From Onchidella celtica (lineage: Eukaryota; Mollusca; Gastropoda; Systellommatophora; Onchidiidae), in assembly GCA_963931925.1 (NCBI GenBank), contig OZ007581.1, positions 14,095,322 through 14,159,321 of the forward strand: 64,000 bases of DNA. The letters are read 5' to 3'. The notes beneath the pieces were generated by a model. The model was not told where the DNA came from and did not search any database. It was given only the letters and a program-made list of their open reading frames with translations. Positions 36,463-46,112 of the stretch are shown piece by piece; the first letter of the stretch is position 1, and every line of letters starts with the position of its first letter. A program made the position numbers and the translations under genes.

Positions 36463-36918
36463 TGTATTTGTATTTGTATAACTCTTTAATCCCATTTGGG
36501 AAATTTTGCCTTTGTGCCATTGCACCCCAGTTACAACTGGAGCAGGCACGTCGTCGCCACAGTGCAGCGCCGGTCGGCGTTTTTTTTTTTTTTTTTGGTG
36601 GTGGGGGGATGAGGGGGAGTGGGTGGTAGGGATGAATTTTATTTAATTTTGCCCGGACAGCGGCCTGTTCGGCCTGCTCTTTACGATTTCCAACTGCCAA
36701 GGTATCTTTAACGTGCGCAACGTGCACACGGGCCCTCCGAATTTTTTCGTCCTTATCCGAGAAGACTAGGTACTCGATCCTACCCCTCAATAGGATCAGG
36801 GACATGAAAATATGAGAAAAATCCCAAACTTCCAACATGCCTGCACCGGCCGGGTTTAGAACCCGGGACCCTTGGCATGAGAGGCGAGCACCTTGCCTCT
36901 AGACCACCTTGTCCACCA
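36463..36918 (-). mobile_element. tRNA-derived SINE, full length, tail type A, with TSD
   Basis: The tRNA-like head (A box TGGTCTAGAGG, B box like GGGTTCTAAACCC) is at the high-coordinate end. Next come the conserved core (GTTAAAGATACCTTGGCAGT) and a 3' end CCCAAATGGGATTAAAG followed by (ATACAA)n. A 7-bp direct repeat, taatatt, flanks it exactly (36456-36462 and 36919-36925). It interrupts the satellite, so both borders are certain. Confidence 0.92.
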
Positions 36919-37073
36919 TAATATTCTATGCTGAAGTGCCCCCTTCGACCCTCTTTACAATATCGGCATTCTTTATCAAAGGCCGCCATTAATCCAAATC
37001 ACTGGGGATGAAAATGTTGGAACACGAGGACACGAGGCATCCAAGTAATTTCGTGCCATTTCTTTTGCCTCTA

Positions 37074-37176
37074 GTTAGGGGACCTTACCATCTTACACAC
37101 TAGGCTATAAGTGAACAGTGAACGCAACAAGTTGTTTTGTCTATTCGGCTTTGTTATTACACCACGGTCCCCTAAC
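37074..37176. mobile_element. MITE family GTTAGGGG (copy 3)
   Basis: 103 bp with ends GTTAGGGGACC and GGTCCCCTAAC, the cleanest terminal inverted repeat of the family. The interior differs from copies 1 and 2. Confidence 0.75.
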
Positions 37177-37755
37177 CACGGCTATTTCTTTAACCTTTAA
37201 CATACCTGATTTTTAATTCATTTTATTTTTGGTTATCTAGGAGACATAAAAAGGAGATTTAGGGCTTCCATTTTCAGAAACATCTATCCCAATAATACAT
37301 GTTTACGCCAGTCACACATCAGCGTTGCTAAGATAGTTTGTCACTATTTTTAAAAGTTTATTTGTACATATTACCATCGAGATTCTAATTTTACTCCTTT
37401 TCGCTCATTGTGAAAGTTCTGTTTTTTGTTGAAAAACAGGATTGTATCTAATCTGTTTATTTACAGAATCGGATGATTAAGCATAATTTTTATGTATAAA
37501 TTCGGGGTATTAGTCGCACAAGTTCTGAATAGCTTCACGTACGAACTTTTTCGTCATTAAATTTCATGAGTTTCAGGAGGATGGAGTGTTTGCATATATA
37601 TATAATATCTTAATTAGAAGGGATCTGAGTGTGCCAAGCGCCATTGTTTTGGAATGTGCTGGTTTAATTTCAACCGCGTGGCGAGAGGGTTTGACAGGAG
37701 AAATTCAATCCTAGAGCCTCTAGACCTCATTTTGAGCGGAATCATGTTTATATAC
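37177..37755. other. unassigned sequence
   Basis: AT-rich and unique-looking within the window. No exon or RNA gene was recognised. Confidence 0.4.
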
Positions 37756-38212
37756 AAGGTGGGGACAAGGTGGTCTAGACTAGCAAGGTACTCGCCTCTC
37801 ATGCCAAGGGTACCGGGTTCAAAACCCGGCCGGTGCAGGCATGTTGGAAGTTCGGGATTTTTCTCATATTTTCGTGCCCCGGATCCTATTGGGGCGTAGG
37901 ATCGCTACTCTTCTTGGATAAGGACGAAAAAATTGGGAGGGCCCGTGTGCACGTTAAAGATACCTTGGCAGTTGGAAATCGAAAAGAGCAGGCCGAATAG
38001 ACCGCTGCCAGGGCAAAATCAATTAAAATTCATCCCTACCACTCTCTCCCCCTCCCCCCTCATCTCCCCCCCCTCCCCCCCAAAAGACAACTGCCAACCG
38101 ACGCTGCACTGTGGCGACGACGTGCCTGCTCCATTTGTAACTAGGCTGCAATGGCAGAAAGGCAAATTGCCCAAATGGGATTAAAGTATTATACAAATAC
38201 AAATACAAATAT
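37756..38212 (+). mobile_element. tRNA-derived SINE, full length, tail type A
   Basis: The head is GGTGGTCTAG with B box GGGTTCAAAACCC. The core is TACCTTGGCAGTTGGAAATC and GCAGGCCGAA. The 3' end is GGGATTAAAGTATTATACAA, then ACAAAT repeats. A short poly-C stretch sits between the core and the tail. Confidence 0.9.
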
Positions 38213-38284
38213 TAAAACGTCCATCAGCTGCTGTGTGAGGCATGGGTGAGGGCTTCTGGTGGGGACTACTTCTGTCCTTTCGAT

Positions 38285-38400
38285 CCGCTATATTCTGTCT
38301 ATTGTCTTGCTTTTTTTCCTAGCACAATCTGGCCGTCATCGTGTCATCGTACTTTCTCCAAAGTCAAAACCTGAAACCCATCAGCTGCGAACATTAGTTT
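38285..38400 (+). repeat. LINE-type 3' tail fragment (GCACAAT..GGCCGT family, copy 1)
   Basis: TTTTTTCCTAGCACAATCTG, GCCGTCATCGTGTC and CTCCAAAGTCAAAACC recur at 50826-50892, 58120-58200 and 59350-59445. Same-order tails ending in CAAACTCAAACT-like repeats suggest the 3' UTR of one retrotransposon family. Confidence 0.6.
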
Positions 38401-38555
38401 CCATATTTGATTATCGTTAGTATAATTAGGGCAATATCCCAGAATGGACGGGCTTGAGGTTGAGCGATACAATCAGGAGGTCAGAAAACCGAGAGGATTA
38501 GAGGATGCTGGTTGCCAGATCACCTGTGGTGTCCCAAACGGTCCACAAGACTACG

Positions 38556-38605
38556 GGAGAGATAGAGAGAGAGAGAGACACACACAGAGAGAGAGACTCA
38601 GAGAG

Positions 38606-38652
<47 letters not shown>

Positions 38653-38666
38653 CAGAGAGACACACA

Positions 38667-38709
<43 letters not shown>
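38556..38709 (+). repeat. (GA)/(CA) compound microsatellite
   Basis: GAGAGA blocks alternate with CACACA blocks and AGACTCAGAG words, giving frames on both strands that are not genes. Confidence 0.95.
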
Positions 38710-38761
38710 TATAATTCGATCTATATTGTCAGTTGTATAAGATAAATGCTTAAGTCAAAAC

Positions 38762-38842
38762 ATGCCTGTGCTGACCAGGAATCGAACCCGGTACTTTCGG
38801 CACGGGAGACGAGCACCTTGCCACTAGACTTACGTGTCATCA
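38762..38842 (-). mobile_element. SINE head fragment (tRNA-like)
   Basis: Matches the SINE head: AAGTCTAGTGGCAAGGTGCT and GGTACCGGGTTCGAATCC-like B-box region with differences. No core or tail follows. The acceptor ends do not pair, so it is not a functional tRNA. Confidence 0.65.
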
Positions 38843-39001
38843 TATACGTTAAGGTTTTGAGAAAATGAAAAAAAAAAGCACTTATATATTCACATGCTCG
38901 ACAAGTCTGATTGCAGGTTATGATGGATACATGTAAATTGTATCATCTAAAGAGAACAAAATCATTTTTCTTGAAAAACGAATTTCATTAACGTTCCCTA
39001 A

Positions 39002-39180
39002 AGCTGGGTTCTCATGTGTACGGAAAGGGAAACGGCAGAAAGTAACTAATGTAGTAAAATGAAAAAGTGTTTCCATGTGTACGGAAACGGCGTGCGGAAA
39101 CATTCTTTCTATTTCACTACTTGAAGGCTCTTTGACGTTTCCGTTGCCGTTTCCGTTTCCGTATGCACGAGAACCCAGCT
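39002..39180. mobile_element. MITE with TAA target duplication (PIF/Harbinger-like)
   Basis: 179 bp with ends AGCTGGGTTCTC.TG..TACGGAAA in inverted orientation. It is flanked by TAA at 38999-39001 and 39181-39183. A 3-bp TWA duplication is the PIF/Harbinger habit. The interior is rich in GGAAACGG words. Confidence 0.75.
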
Positions 39181-39222
39181 TAAAACTAAAGTAACTTGAA
39201 AGTTGGAAAAACCAAGTTTTAT

Positions 39223-39297
39223 AACCAAGGCCATTCGATGCGACCTTGAATATACTATATTCAGCTACATTCAAAGCCGCATCGAATGATCTTGGTT
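39223..39297. mobile_element. palindromic hairpin at the head of a CATTC-family repeat
   Basis: 29-nt arms at 39223-39251 and 39269-39297 are near-perfect inverted copies (AACCAAG..CATTCGATGCG). The right arm is the start of CATTC copy 3. Confidence 0.75.
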
Positions 39298-39775
39298 ACA
39301 GACTCCTAAGCCAAAAAAAAATAATCGAACAGCAAACTTTCAAAAAGTCATCGCCACTAGACCAGTCAGACATAATGGTGGTCTAGTGGCCACAGTAGGC
39401 TCCACCACCACATGTTCACCAAGTTTAGAATAGGAACATCTACCATAATGTGAGTACAGCCAGTCTCCTCAAAACACAGAGCATATAATTATTTCAGAAC
39501 TGCACACTCTTGTCAGCACTACGAGAAACACAATATTGGCCCAAACCCACCGACCTGAATATCAAACTCTACGGTGCTCTGCCAGAACTGCAGAAAACAA
39601 ACCGTAGATTTTCTTAAAAGAACAAATCTGCCGATTTAGATTGGTGAACGAAAGAAGGAGAAGAAGAAGAATCGTCACTAGACCACTCGTGCTGAAATAG
39701 AACAGTTTTTGGCTTCCCCTCAAAAGTAGTCAAAACTGGTTACGACATTTCTAGGGGACGGTGACAATTTGTTCT
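39269..39775 (+). repeat. dispersed repeat family CATTC (copy 3), interrupted by LINE fragment
   Basis: The left part (39269-39363) and right part (39671-39775) together match copy 1. They are split by a 307-bp insertion flanked by a 14-bp near-identical direct repeat, ATCG.CACTAGACC (39350-39363 and 39671-39684). Confidence 0.75.
39364..39670 (+). mobile_element. 5'-truncated LINE 3' end with (AAG) tail
   Basis: Inserted between 14-bp direct repeats. Near the end one frame reads YWPKPTDLNIKLYGALPELQ before a stop, resembling the C-terminal end of some LINE ORF2 proteins (family memory, moderate). It finishes in GAAGGAGAAGAAGAAGAA. Confidence 0.55.
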
Positions 39776-40163
39776 TGGGAAGTGAGAAAAGCAATATTAT
39801 AATTTTAAACTGCATGCCTCAGGCATTTTTCGAATGCAACTGACGATATATTTTGCATTGTTTGAGATCTAGTGCAAGTGGATTTAACACTGAATTGAAA
39901 GCGAGTTTTCAATTGGACCAGTTCTGAAGTGACTCCGCCATGTCGTGGACTTCTTGGGTTGCCAGGCAACACGGGCATCCGATGAGATGTCAACGTCCTT
40001 TTCTCTGTTGCTGTAAACACACCACGTGACAACATCTTGTCCTCCCACCGAGAGAGCACTGATCGATAACGATTGGAGTCACACGACTTTCAAGTTGAAC
40101 TGTAAAACTTGAGCGATTTTCAGTGAACGATTTTACCAGTATTAAACTTACCAGTTCACAGTT

Positions 40164-40345
40164 CAGTGGCGGACCTATATTTTTGGGACCTTGAAGCTTG
40201 AACTGTTAAGAGGCCCCTTCGCAACCAGCAACAATTGGGCAACATCCAAAATCCACTCATTAACAAAAGTTTCTTCAAGAACCTTCCTGGATAAACGGCC
40301 CTGAAAAGCGTAAACTTTATTAGTTTTTTAGGAGATCCGCCCCTG
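40164..40345. mobile_element. hAT-type MITE 1
   Basis: 182 bp with ends CAGTGGCGGA and TCCGCCCCTG (complement CAGGGGCGGA). Flanked by tcacagtt (40156-40163) and taacagtt (40346-40353), an 8-bp duplication with one mismatch. Confidence 0.75.
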
Positions 40346-40360
40346 TAACAGTTAATATAT

Positions 40361-40839
40361 TCATGGGCGGATTTAGATCGGGGTGTTGGGGTGGGGTGGG
40401 TGTGTGTGTGTGTGGGAGGGGGGGGGCGTTTCAGGTCCTGTGGGTCTCTCATATATAGAAATTAAAATACACTGCAAATCAAGAAATTTCACAATATCAA
40501 ACTCTGTTTAATGCGTGTAACTGGAACTGACACGTTGTTCACACATAAAAAAGATTAAATACGTTTCACATATTAATTAATTAATAACCACGTGTATACA
40601 ATAAGTAAATACATGCCAGTAAAACTCCAAGTTTAAGTAGATGTTTAGGTAACACAAAATTACAAAGAACAGCTACGCTGCTATGTACTCCTTAATTTCC
40701 ATAGATAACAATAATATTGTCTCAAAAATTTACGACAAAATGACTCTCATTATTATAATTATATTTATATAAAAGGAGCCACCTGTGGTAAGGTGGGGGG
40801 GGGGGGCGCCTTGCACCCCTCCCCTAAATCCGGCCCTGG
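40361..40839. mobile_element. hAT-type MITE 2, adjacent to MITE 1
   Basis: Ends TCATGGGCGGATTTAG and CTAAATCCGGCCCTGG are inverted. The flanks taatatat (40353-40360) and ttatatat (40840-40847) match at 7 of 8. Poly-G tracts lie near both ends. Confidence 0.65.
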
Positions 40840-40847
40840 TTATATAT

Positions 40848-42398
40848 ACGTAATATATCATTGCTTGTGCAACGCCCCCATTGAGATTTGTGTTTGCGGT
40901 TGTTTGGAAGAACGCAAGTGGAACACGAAATTCTATATGGCAACTCATACCTGAGTGCTCAGCCATGGGCTGTTGCACTGATGGCTTGAACATTTTGTTT
41001 ATGCAGCCCAGTAATCTATTCTAGTTTGGTTCTGCCTTGAAGTCTTTTCTCCCAAAGGGGTTATGCTTGAACTAGGACAACGGGCGGAGCGCTAGTCTTC
41101 TACGGGCTTGATGGTTGTGTATGAGATCCATGCCAGTTATCACAATTTTTAAATGTTGTTTCATCAAATTTCTAGATCATCCACGAACAACAGAATAAAA
41201 CACATCAAAGCAAATGGAGAAAGATACAGAAGATCGTTTTTGCACTCTGCAATTCGCCTCCACAAGACATTATAGCTAGATGTGTGCCATATTTTACTAA
41301 AATTCCATGCCATGTAACTTCATATGTTATGTCTGTAACTGAGTTATGATTACAATCTGGCCCTCTAATTCGCGTTTTTTTAAGTTTCAGTTTCGATCAC
41401 CAATGGGTAAAGCGAGGACCGGAACGAAATTTCCTGCCATACTTTTTAATTTTACTCGAATAAAATGCATCTTTTTTTTTTCCCGAATCAAACTGTCGGA
41501 ACACTTTATTCTTCTAATCAACTCAGTTGTGGCTCAAAAATCAACGAAGGTATTGATAATAGAGCGAACTTCAAGACCTTTTCAAATATGCCCCGTACAC
41601 CTGTAGTCTTTGTATGTCTTATTTGATATTTTGTAGAATTTAAGGCCCTGCGGTCATAAAGCCTTTCATGATTACATTGGTGGCCTTACTTCCTTTGTAG
41701 TGATTATGATGATAACCCCTCAGAGAACTGTATTTACAGAAGAGGAAGAAGAAAAATTACTGATGAATGGAAATCTTTGTTCAGACCCCGTTTAGGGAAT
41801 ACTTAGAAATGACAGAACCGAACGCTGAAGTTTCAGAATTATTTATTGGATCCAGTCAGCTGATGCCAGAATGGCTAAACTGCACGTTTGTCTTCATTCC
41901 CGCTAATAAAAACTGAGGAAATAACGATTGGTTTACTGTCAACGGCCATTGTTTCCAAAACCTGCACTGCTGGCCTCTCATTGGTTGATACAAAAGAGCC
42001 CTTGTAACCTCGCCTGACATTTTAAAATTATCGATCACTTCGTTAGCAGTATCGATTTGTGAAAAGTCGGTCACGGCTCTAAATTTGAGTAAGCAATGCT
42101 CGTGCGTTAACGGGTATCGGGTGACGGCAGAACCAGGTCGTGTTTAGAAAAGAAAGTATGCGATGGGTCAGAGATTATGTCGCCGTTACTATGGCAACGA
42201 TTGTTATCACTGTCACCAACATCATTCAATGACAGGATGGTCGTGATGATAAAAACAATGTTTTGATGAGGAAATTATCCGATCAGTGGTGATCCTTCTC
42301 TGTGTTTGGGTCTTTATTCTAGAAGGTTCGCTGCCATTGGCATTTACACCTCCCTTTTCTTGTTTTCTTCCTCTTGGGTTTGTGGTAGAGATTAGTTT
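40848..42398. other. unassigned sequence
   Basis: No conserved exon or repeat family was recognised. Reading frames at 41346-41606 and 41856-42074 show no domain. Confidence 0.4.
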
Positions 42399-42675
42399 TT
42401 GAGAATTTTTGCCCGGGCAGCGGCCTTATTCGGCCTGTTTTTCTCTACTCTAACTGCCAAGGTATCTTTAACATGCGCAATGGGCACACGGGTCCCTCCG
42501 AGTTCTTCATCCTTATCCGAGAAGACTAGGTGCTCGATCCTTACTGCCATAGGATCAGGGACAGAACATTTCTCCTTCGAAAAATAATTTCAGCATGCCT
42601 GCACCGACCGGGGATCGAACCCGGTACCTTCGGCATGAGAGGCGAGCATCTTACATCTAGAACACCATGTCCCCA
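42399..42675 (-). mobile_element. tRNA-derived SINE, 3'-truncated
   Basis: The head at 42675-42600 (B box GGGTTCGATCCCC) and core (AAAGATACCTTGGCAGTTAG) are clear. The tail is missing after TTGCCCGGGCAAAAATT, where type A and type B tails would begin. Confidence 0.85.
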
Positions 42676-43400
42676 ATCCTTCTCTGTCCAAAGAGCTGGG
42701 CATTAGATATCGGTTAAAAAAATGAAACTGACATGCATGGTCACTGTATATGGAGACATCGCTTTAGATCTGACATCAATAGCTCAGCAAGCTTAACGTT
42801 CTGTCGCAGTGATTCCTAGGACATAAAATTACTCGAATGTTAAATTTAACTATGCACCGCCCCATTTAACAAGCCTCTACAAAGACGGGCAACATTGTCA
42901 CCGGAATGTCGAACATAATAATTTTTTTTTATTATTGTTGCAGGGCATAAATCATCGATGAAACATTTTAAGTTTCTGAGATTATTGTCAAAAGTTTCTC
43001 CTCCACAGCTAAGCTTGAACTGCAGAAGTTTCATAGTATGTTCGAAATGTATTTGGGAGTCATAAAAGAGTATTTAACTGCAAGCAAATAAAAATTGCCA
43101 TATTATTGCTATCTTCAAGAGTACACACTACCTATTACTGTGTGACCAAAGAGGAATTAATATATCTTCGCAACCTGGCAGACAAGAAACTCTTCATTAG
43201 CAATTAAATCGTACATCATAACTTACAGAATTGTCGTGTACATAAGCATTGGATGACAACACTCTCCTAATGTTCTGAAATAAGAAAGAAAACAGTTTGA
43301 AAGGCAATTCTGAGACGAGAAAAAACAAAATCTGAAAAATCGCCCTGAAATGAGAAAAAAAAAAGAAGAGAAGAAAGAAAGAGCATTCTAAAAAAAAAAA
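42676..43400. other. unassigned; A-rich tail region
   Basis: No gene was recognised. 43260-43400 holds degenerate GAAATGAGAAAA words related to the minisatellite at 43971. Confidence 0.4.
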
Positions 43401-43404
43401 AGGT

Positions 43405-43637
43405 CTAGTAGGACAGAAACATCGCGAAGAAGGTATTGGACTGGAATCCCCAGGGCAAGAGATCAAGAGGAAGGCCGCGCGGAACGTGGAGAAGAGCCAG
43501 AGAAAATGATGTGCAACGAAGCGGAAAGACTTGGAATAATGTAAAGAGGCTGGCCCATGATAGAGAGGGATGGAAGGTGTTTGTTGGTGGCCTATACCCT
43601 GATCCAGGGTGAGAAAGGCAATGATGATGATGATGAG
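43405..43637 (+). mobile_element. 5'-truncated LINE ORF2 C-terminus with (ATG) tail
   Basis: Frame 43412-43612 (67 codons with stop) reads DRNIAKKVLD, then WNPQGKRSRGRPRGTWRR, and ends GWKVFVGGLYPDPG. WxPxGKRxRGRPxxTWRR is the well-known C-terminal motif of RTE-like LINE reverse transcriptases. An (ATG)n tail follows at 43621-43635, also RTE-like. The frame is intact but heavily 5'-truncated. Confidence 0.82.
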
Positions 43638-43970
43638 GACAGAAAGCTTTTTGTTTTTCTTTTCTAATTTTTTTAAGTAAAGAATTTTGTTTATTGAGGA
43701 AATAAATAGTCTATACAGTAAATACTAGGGTTAGTGTATGTAAAATGGCATAGTGTACAACTAAAATGATACTTAGCAAATGCCGGTGGAGGTAAAAATT
43801 CACATTGAATAAACACAAAATGAGAAGTATATTAAAATGATGAACCGTTAAAGAGAAAGAAAACTGGCACATTACTTCTCTAAAAGAAAAACAATTCTGA
43901 AATGAGGAAAAACCATCCTGAAAACAAATTTTGAAATGACAACAAAACAAAAAAAAAACTACCAAAAAAG

Positions 43971-44366
43971 GATTCTGAAGTGAGCAAAAACCATTGTGAA
44001 AACGATTCTTAAATGACCAAAGACCATTATGAAAACGATTCTTAAATGACCAAAGACCATTATGAAAACAATTCCTAAATGACCAAAAACCATTATGAAA
44101 ACGATTCCTAAATGACCAAAAACCATTATGAAAACGATTCTTAAATGACCAAAACCCATTATGAAAACGATTCTTAAATGACCAAAACCCATTATGAAAA
44201 CGATTCTTAAATGACCAAAACCCATTATGAAAACGATTCTTAAATGACCAAAAACCATTATGAAAACGATTCTTAAATGACCAAAAACCATTATGAAAAC
44301 GATTCTTAAATGACCAAAAACCATTATGAAAACGATTCTTAAATGACCAAAAACCACTCCTAAATG
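43971..44366. repeat. 33-bp minisatellite, about 12 copies
   Basis: The unit AATGACCAAAAACCATTATG plus AAAACGATTCTTA repeats with a few substitutions. Because 33 is a multiple of 3 and no stop falls in two minus-strand frames, frames of 221 and 132 codons exist there (an 11-residue repeat). These are probably artefacts. Confidence 0.95.
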
Positions 44367-44875
44367 AAAAAAACAAACAAACTCTGAAAACGAGTCAGAA
44401 AGGGGAAAAATACATTCTGAAACGAAAAAAGAAACAGCAACAACAAAAAAAAATTTCTAGGTCACGACCTCAAACCTAGACCTAGTTGATTGGCATTAGT
44501 GCTGGCGTATTGATGATTACGTAACATCCGAGACCCACCCTCCACAGTTTGATAACGCGGGAGCATTCAAGTGTTATCCCCCGATCGCGGTATTGATCTG
44601 CCGATCGATCAAAGGATCAGCAAGTTTCAATGGAGTTTATACTGCCTTACCGACACAAGCTGGGATCTTTAGTGATCCCATACACGTCCATTAACGGTGT
44701 TAACGCATTCGCCATGCTTCATGTCACATGGGCAGAAGGTATCCAAACATATTAATATCTTGTACATACATTCTGTTTGCTCCAGGCCCGAAAGCGTGAG
44801 GTTAATTATATAGTTTTTGTCCTCATTCCAGTGATATCCAGACCATTATTTTTGTGTGAAATCGCGACCTTAGTT

Positions 44876-45240
44876 CTGGTTCGTTCTATCTCCATTTTCT
44901 GACAAAATGTTGTTAGGGGGGCGTATTCTAATTACAAAGCCAAATTGAGAAAATACTGAGTTAGGCTCATTGTACAGCAATGGCTTATAATGTAAAATGT
45001 ACGCTCCCCTAACAACAGCTTTTCTGAAAAGCTGGAGATCTTTTAGTATTATGTAGAAGGGGTATAACCAAATTAATGCGTACTTTGATACTTGTTAAAA
45101 TGCGTTGTGGCACTTATCAAGCTGTTTCACAGTTCCGATTTATTCTATATAATTCCTTATCATAATATCTAAAACGCAAATGTTTAACGTCGAATTTCTC
45201 AGTTGGTGCAAAAAGTGGAATTGGAACAAATAAGAACTTA
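44876..45240 (+). repeat. dispersed repeat family CGTTGTGGCA (copy 2), with MITE insertion
   Basis: Matches 32862-33096 on both sides of a GTTAGGGG MITE at 44909-45016. TTTTCTGA occurs on both sides of the insertion. Confidence 0.8.
44909..45016. mobile_element. MITE family GTTAGGGG (copy 4)
   Basis: Ends TGTTGTTAGGGGGGCGTA and TACGCTCCCCTAACAACA. Its borders are defined by the uninterrupted homologue at 32862-33096. Confidence 0.8.
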
Positions 45241-45670
45241 TGTCGTGGAAATTGCCCTCTCATGGGGAATGCTCCTTCCTGCATCTGTGACAGTTTACAT
45301 GGGCGTCGGCTTATCCGGAGTGAATTGGTGTTGTCTCAGTGGTGAATTCCTGTGTTTTTCTGTATCGATTTTTGGATGAACAAGACATTACATTTCAGTG
45401 TGATCAGGAGAATATTTTGTCGATCAATCCTGCAGTGAAACTGTTGAAAAAGCGGCTATTGTGTTCCTCGATCAGGTTATTGTCATTTTTCTTTCATTTG
45501 TGTTAGGGTGTTTTTTTCCACCATTTCTTTCTATCTTTGTTTTTATGTATTCTTTGTCTTTTGTTTCATTGGTGTATGTGTGGATTTGCGCGTGTATGTG
45601 TGCGTGCATGTGTGATTGTGTATTTGTGTGTGTGGGTGTGTGTTAATTTTGTTATTTTTTTAAAAAGACG
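45241..45670. other. unassigned sequence with G/T-rich end
   Basis: 45400-45475 has an acceptor-like CATTTCAG and an open frame, but the following donor (GTTATT) is poor and no domain is recognised. 45560-45645 is GT-rich. Confidence 0.35.
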
Positions 45671-45675
45671 CCCCT

Positions 45676-46112
45676 GAAAGAAGAAAGAAAGAAAGAAACG
45701 AAGAAAAGAAAGAGAGAAAGAAAAGAAGAAAAGAAAGAGAGTGAGAAAGATGGAAGGAAGGAGGGAAGAAAGAAAGAAAAGAAAAGAAAGAAAGAACGAA
45801 CGAACGAACGAAAGAAAGAAGGAGGGAAAGAAAAAGAGGAAGAAAGAAAGAATGAAAGAAAAGAAAAGGAAGAAAGAAAGAAAAGAAAGAAAAAAAAGAG
45901 AAAAGAAAGAAAGAGAGGAAGATGGAAGGAAGGAAGAAAGAAAGAAGGAAGGGAGAAAGAGTAAAAAAAAAGAAGGAACGAAAGAATGAAAGAAAGAAAG
46001 AAAAAGAGGAAGAAAAGAAAGAAAGAACGAATAACGAACAAACGAAAGAAGGAAAGAAAGAAAAAGGGAAAGAAAAGAAGGAAGTAAAGAAAGAAAGAAA
46101 GAAAGAAAGAGA
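45676..46112 (+). repeat. (GAAA)/(GGAA) purine microsatellite
   Basis: About 440 bp of almost pure purine on the plus strand. It generates long frames of polar Lys/Glu/Arg (plus) and Phe/Ser/Leu (minus) residues that are not genes. Confidence 0.97.

Larger units (their letters stand above)
35739..36995 (+). repeat. satellite of about 165 bp, split by a MITE and a SINE
   Basis: Complete units lie at 36121-36285 and 36286-36449 (TATATCAACATTCTTT, TGTAGGCCGC, ATCTATATTTTAT, TATTAACCTTT). A partial unit lies at 35739-35815. A fourth unit begins at 36450 and resumes at 36919. The MITE at 35812-36119 and the SINE at 36463-36918 interrupt the array. The period is about 165 bp. Confidence 0.85.

Noticed and set aside
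38762-38842. Possible tRNA gene on the minus strand
   Set aside because: The T-arm is tRNA-like, but the acceptor ends do not pair and the sequence matches the local SINE head.
43971-44366. CRISPR-like repeat array
   Set aside because: Units are contiguous with no unique spacers, in a eukaryotic genome. It is a minisatellite.
43711-44376. 221-codon minus-strand repeat protein
   Set aside because: Produced by a 33-bp minisatellite that stays open in more than one frame. No conserved non-repeat domain is attached.
45400-45475. Possible plus-strand exon after CATTTCAG
   Set aside because: The donor candidate GTTATT is poor, and the peptide has no recognisable homology or partner exon.
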